Shown here in pieces: positions 62,174 through 64,000 of a stretch of DNA of 64,000 nucleotides. Below the pieces are notes generated by a model that did no database searches, was not told where the DNA came from, and worked only from the letters and a program-made list of their open reading frames with translations. How positions within the stretch are numbered: the first letter of the stretch is position 1; each line of letters begins with the position of its first letter. Both the position numbers and the translations under genes were made by a program. Origin of the DNA: Mucidula mucida (Eukaryota; Basidiomycota; Agaricomycetes; Agaricales; Physalacriaceae); the NCBI GenBank assembly GCA_015501055.1, contig JADNYV010000017.1, positions 248,001 to 312,000 on the forward strand, written 5' to 3'.

Positions 62174-63882
62174 TTACCGAGTAAGCAAACCATTGATGAC
62201 TTGTTCTACGGTGTTGATGACCTTCTGCAGTGACGCTCGCACTCCATCGTCCAATACCAACGCCAACTTTCCTATCCATCGATCAGGATGAAATGTCCTC
62301 TGCGCCCGCGACACCATCTCGTCGTATTTCTCTGCAGAGAGAGATTTTTTCGCATATTCAAAGAAAGCCTCAGTGGCCTTCCAGTCGATCTTCTCTGCGA
62401 CCAATTCCACAGGATTCGCAAGTACAGGCCACGGAACGCTCCATAGCGTTAACGGTTGCTCTGCGGAAAATACCAAGCTGGGAAACTCTCCAAGCAAATC
62501 GATGAAGCGATGCAGAGCCTGGGAGCTCGTCCACGTGGCGCCGCGATTGGCTTGGAATCGCGTTCGGGAAATGGAATGATGGCGGAGCACTTCTCTGGCG
62601 AGGGCGTTCTTCCAACGGACATACGCCTGCTTCTTCTCTTTTGCCTGCCTCTCTGCTTCCCTTCGTCTCTGTTCTTCTTCGTTACGTCGTTTCATCTCTT
62701 CCTCCGCTTCCCGTGCGCGCTTCTCTTGTGCGCGCTTCTTTTCTCTCGCCTGCTCCTGCTCCAGCTCTTCCCTGCACATCCTCTCCAGCTTCTCCCGCGC
62801 CTGGCGGATATTTTCCTCCTGCTGTCTCTTTTCACCCTCGACTTCCTCGTCATCCTTCCAGATTAACTGGTCATCGGTGATTTCCTGGCCGTGACTCGAC
62901 CAACGCTGATTCGCCAGGTCGAGTTCCTGCTGAAGCGTCTGGATTTGAGATGCCTGGGTTGCAGTCTCCTTCCTCAAGGCATCGATAGTAGCGGCGAGAT
63001 TGGCAGCCAGCGCGTGCAGGGCGTCCCGCACCGACGTGACTTCGGACAACTTTCTCCGTGAGAGCGATAGTACGGACTGCCCAGTTCGGATGGACTCAGC
63101 TTTCCGATTCACAGCTTCTGTCAATCTCTCTTTGTCGGCCAGCGCTTCTTTGAGCTTGGCGTTGAGCCCCTCCACTACCTCCGCTTCACGCGTCCGGCTT
63201 GTCTTTTCCTGCTCCGCTGATATGCGAAGATTTCGCTCGATTGTGCATTCGGCCTTTGTAGCGTCGAGGTGTGCATCCAGAGCTCATCCATCTTCATCAA
63301 CAAGTTGTGCTCCTTCTCATCCCACGCCTTTCTCACTGACGCCAATTCCTTCTTCTTGATATCACGATCGCGTAAGGCGGCATCGAGCCGCATTCTGAGA
63401 TCACGCAGCCTTTGCTCCGCGACTTGACTCTCGTCGACGGCCGACGCATACTCGGCGCCTTCCTCGCTGGACCAATCAACCGTACTTCCAATAGGTGGGT
63501 CATCGTCCCAACCACTAACACCGCTCTCGACATCTATCTCTGAATTCTGCCAATCATCGGGGGTCGTGGCTTCAGCAGCGGCGCGTGCGTGCGCGGCGAC
63601 GTGATTCTCTTTCTCTGCGCCAGTCATCGCTAAGCCGCAGACACTGCACGTCCACAAGCTCCGCTCTGATGCGGCTCGGACGGCGTCTCGATGTCTGGCG
63701 CCAGCGAGATGGCTGTCTTTATTGTTTAGGATTGTCGTCAATGCGCAGACGTCGCAAGTCCAGGGAGCCAAGCCAATATTTTTCTGAGCGCGATGGCGTT
63801 TACCGTAGATATGCCCACTTTTGCTGCTGGCCTGTACGACGACGTTGCAGATGGGGCATTTCCATTGATTGAGAGGATCCAT
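62174..63882 (-). pseudogene. zinc-finger/coiled-coil/DnaJ-like protein, copy B, frameshifted
   Basis: This is the paralogue of the gene at 56528-58312. The N-terminal part (63882 to about 63285) is open and has three C2H2-like fingers (CPICNVVV-HIYGKRH; CDVCALTT-HLAGARH; CSVCGLAM-HVAAH) plus an acidic linker. Near 63282 a 19-bp deletion relative to copy A, within the MKMDELRAK block, shifts the frame, and the first part ends about 30 codons later. The remainder (63175 to 62174) is open in another frame through the coiled coil to TFHPDRWIGKLALVL. Two separate products are conceivable, but simple loss is more likely. It keeps one finger fewer than copy A. Confidence 0.75.
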
Positions 63883-64000
63883 CCTGATAGATACTGGGGT
63901 CAGTAAGAACAGTATTCACTCATATACAACGTGCACCTGTCGGACGACTATTTGGATGTGATAGTCGAAGGCGAAGGTACGTGGGTGAGGTCGTCTGCTG
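63883..64000. promoter_or_regulatory. 5' flank of copy B, homologous to the 5' flank of copy A
   Basis: Shared stretches include CTGGGGT-AGT-AGAAC and ACGAC-ATTT-GATGTG-TAGTCG, also found at 58319-58410. This shows the duplicated block extends past the window end. Confidence 0.55.

Overview
The window comes from a filamentous basidiomycete, most likely an Agaricomycete. Genes are dense and cut by many short introns of about 45-60 nt with GT..AG borders. Gene content is nuclear and eukaryotic (PRP31, DNA polymerase epsilon, an Rck2/Srk1 kinase, sphingolipid C4-hydroxylase, class III alcohol dehydrogenase, a C2/SMP tether). The repeats include a chromodomain-bearing Ty3/gypsy element. Exon borders were joined by eye from reading frame and splice signals.

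Layout. 0-7.2 kb: 3' part of an Rck2/Srk1-like kinase; an F-box gene divergent from PRP31. 8.1-9.7 kb: a decaying GH10 xylanase with a CBM1 remnant. 10-16.8 kb: two large unnamed proteins, one acidic and disordered, one Q/P-rich with RGG repeats. 17.2-25.5 kb: SUR2-like hydroxylase and POL2, closely spaced head to tail. 25.5-34.8 kb: a weak hypothetical locus, a DUF1275 membrane protein, a C2/SMP protein, class III ADH, and divergent VFA1.

36.5-39.5 kb holds three tandem copies of an unrecognised small gene with conserved exon structure; the third is dead. 40.0-46.5 kb is a nearly full-length chromovirus with 529-bp LTRs. Abutting it in inverted orientation is a 5' half of a second copy (46.5-50.0 kb). 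A 354-bp MITE bounded by TA touches that copy's LTR. The element carries the hallmark of self-primed reverse transcription: the predicted first 12 nt of the transcript are complementary to the primer-binding site beside the LTR.

51-52.3 kb: an unnamed three-exon gene. 52.7-53.9 kb: decayed tandem repeats. 54.8-56.5 kb: a possible non-autonomous DNA transposon. 56.5-64 kb: two copies of a zinc-finger/coiled-coil protein with a DnaJ-like HPD motif flank an F-box gene. Their central segment is nearly identical while the ends diverge, and the second copy is broken by a 19-bp deletion.

A recurring feature is the loss of single bases inside otherwise conserved coding sequence: about ten in POL2, three in the C2/SMP gene, one or two in SUR2, several in the retroelement. 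Because POL2 is essential elsewhere, unresolved base-calling or assembly errors are the simplest explanation, so broken reading frames here should be read with that in mind.
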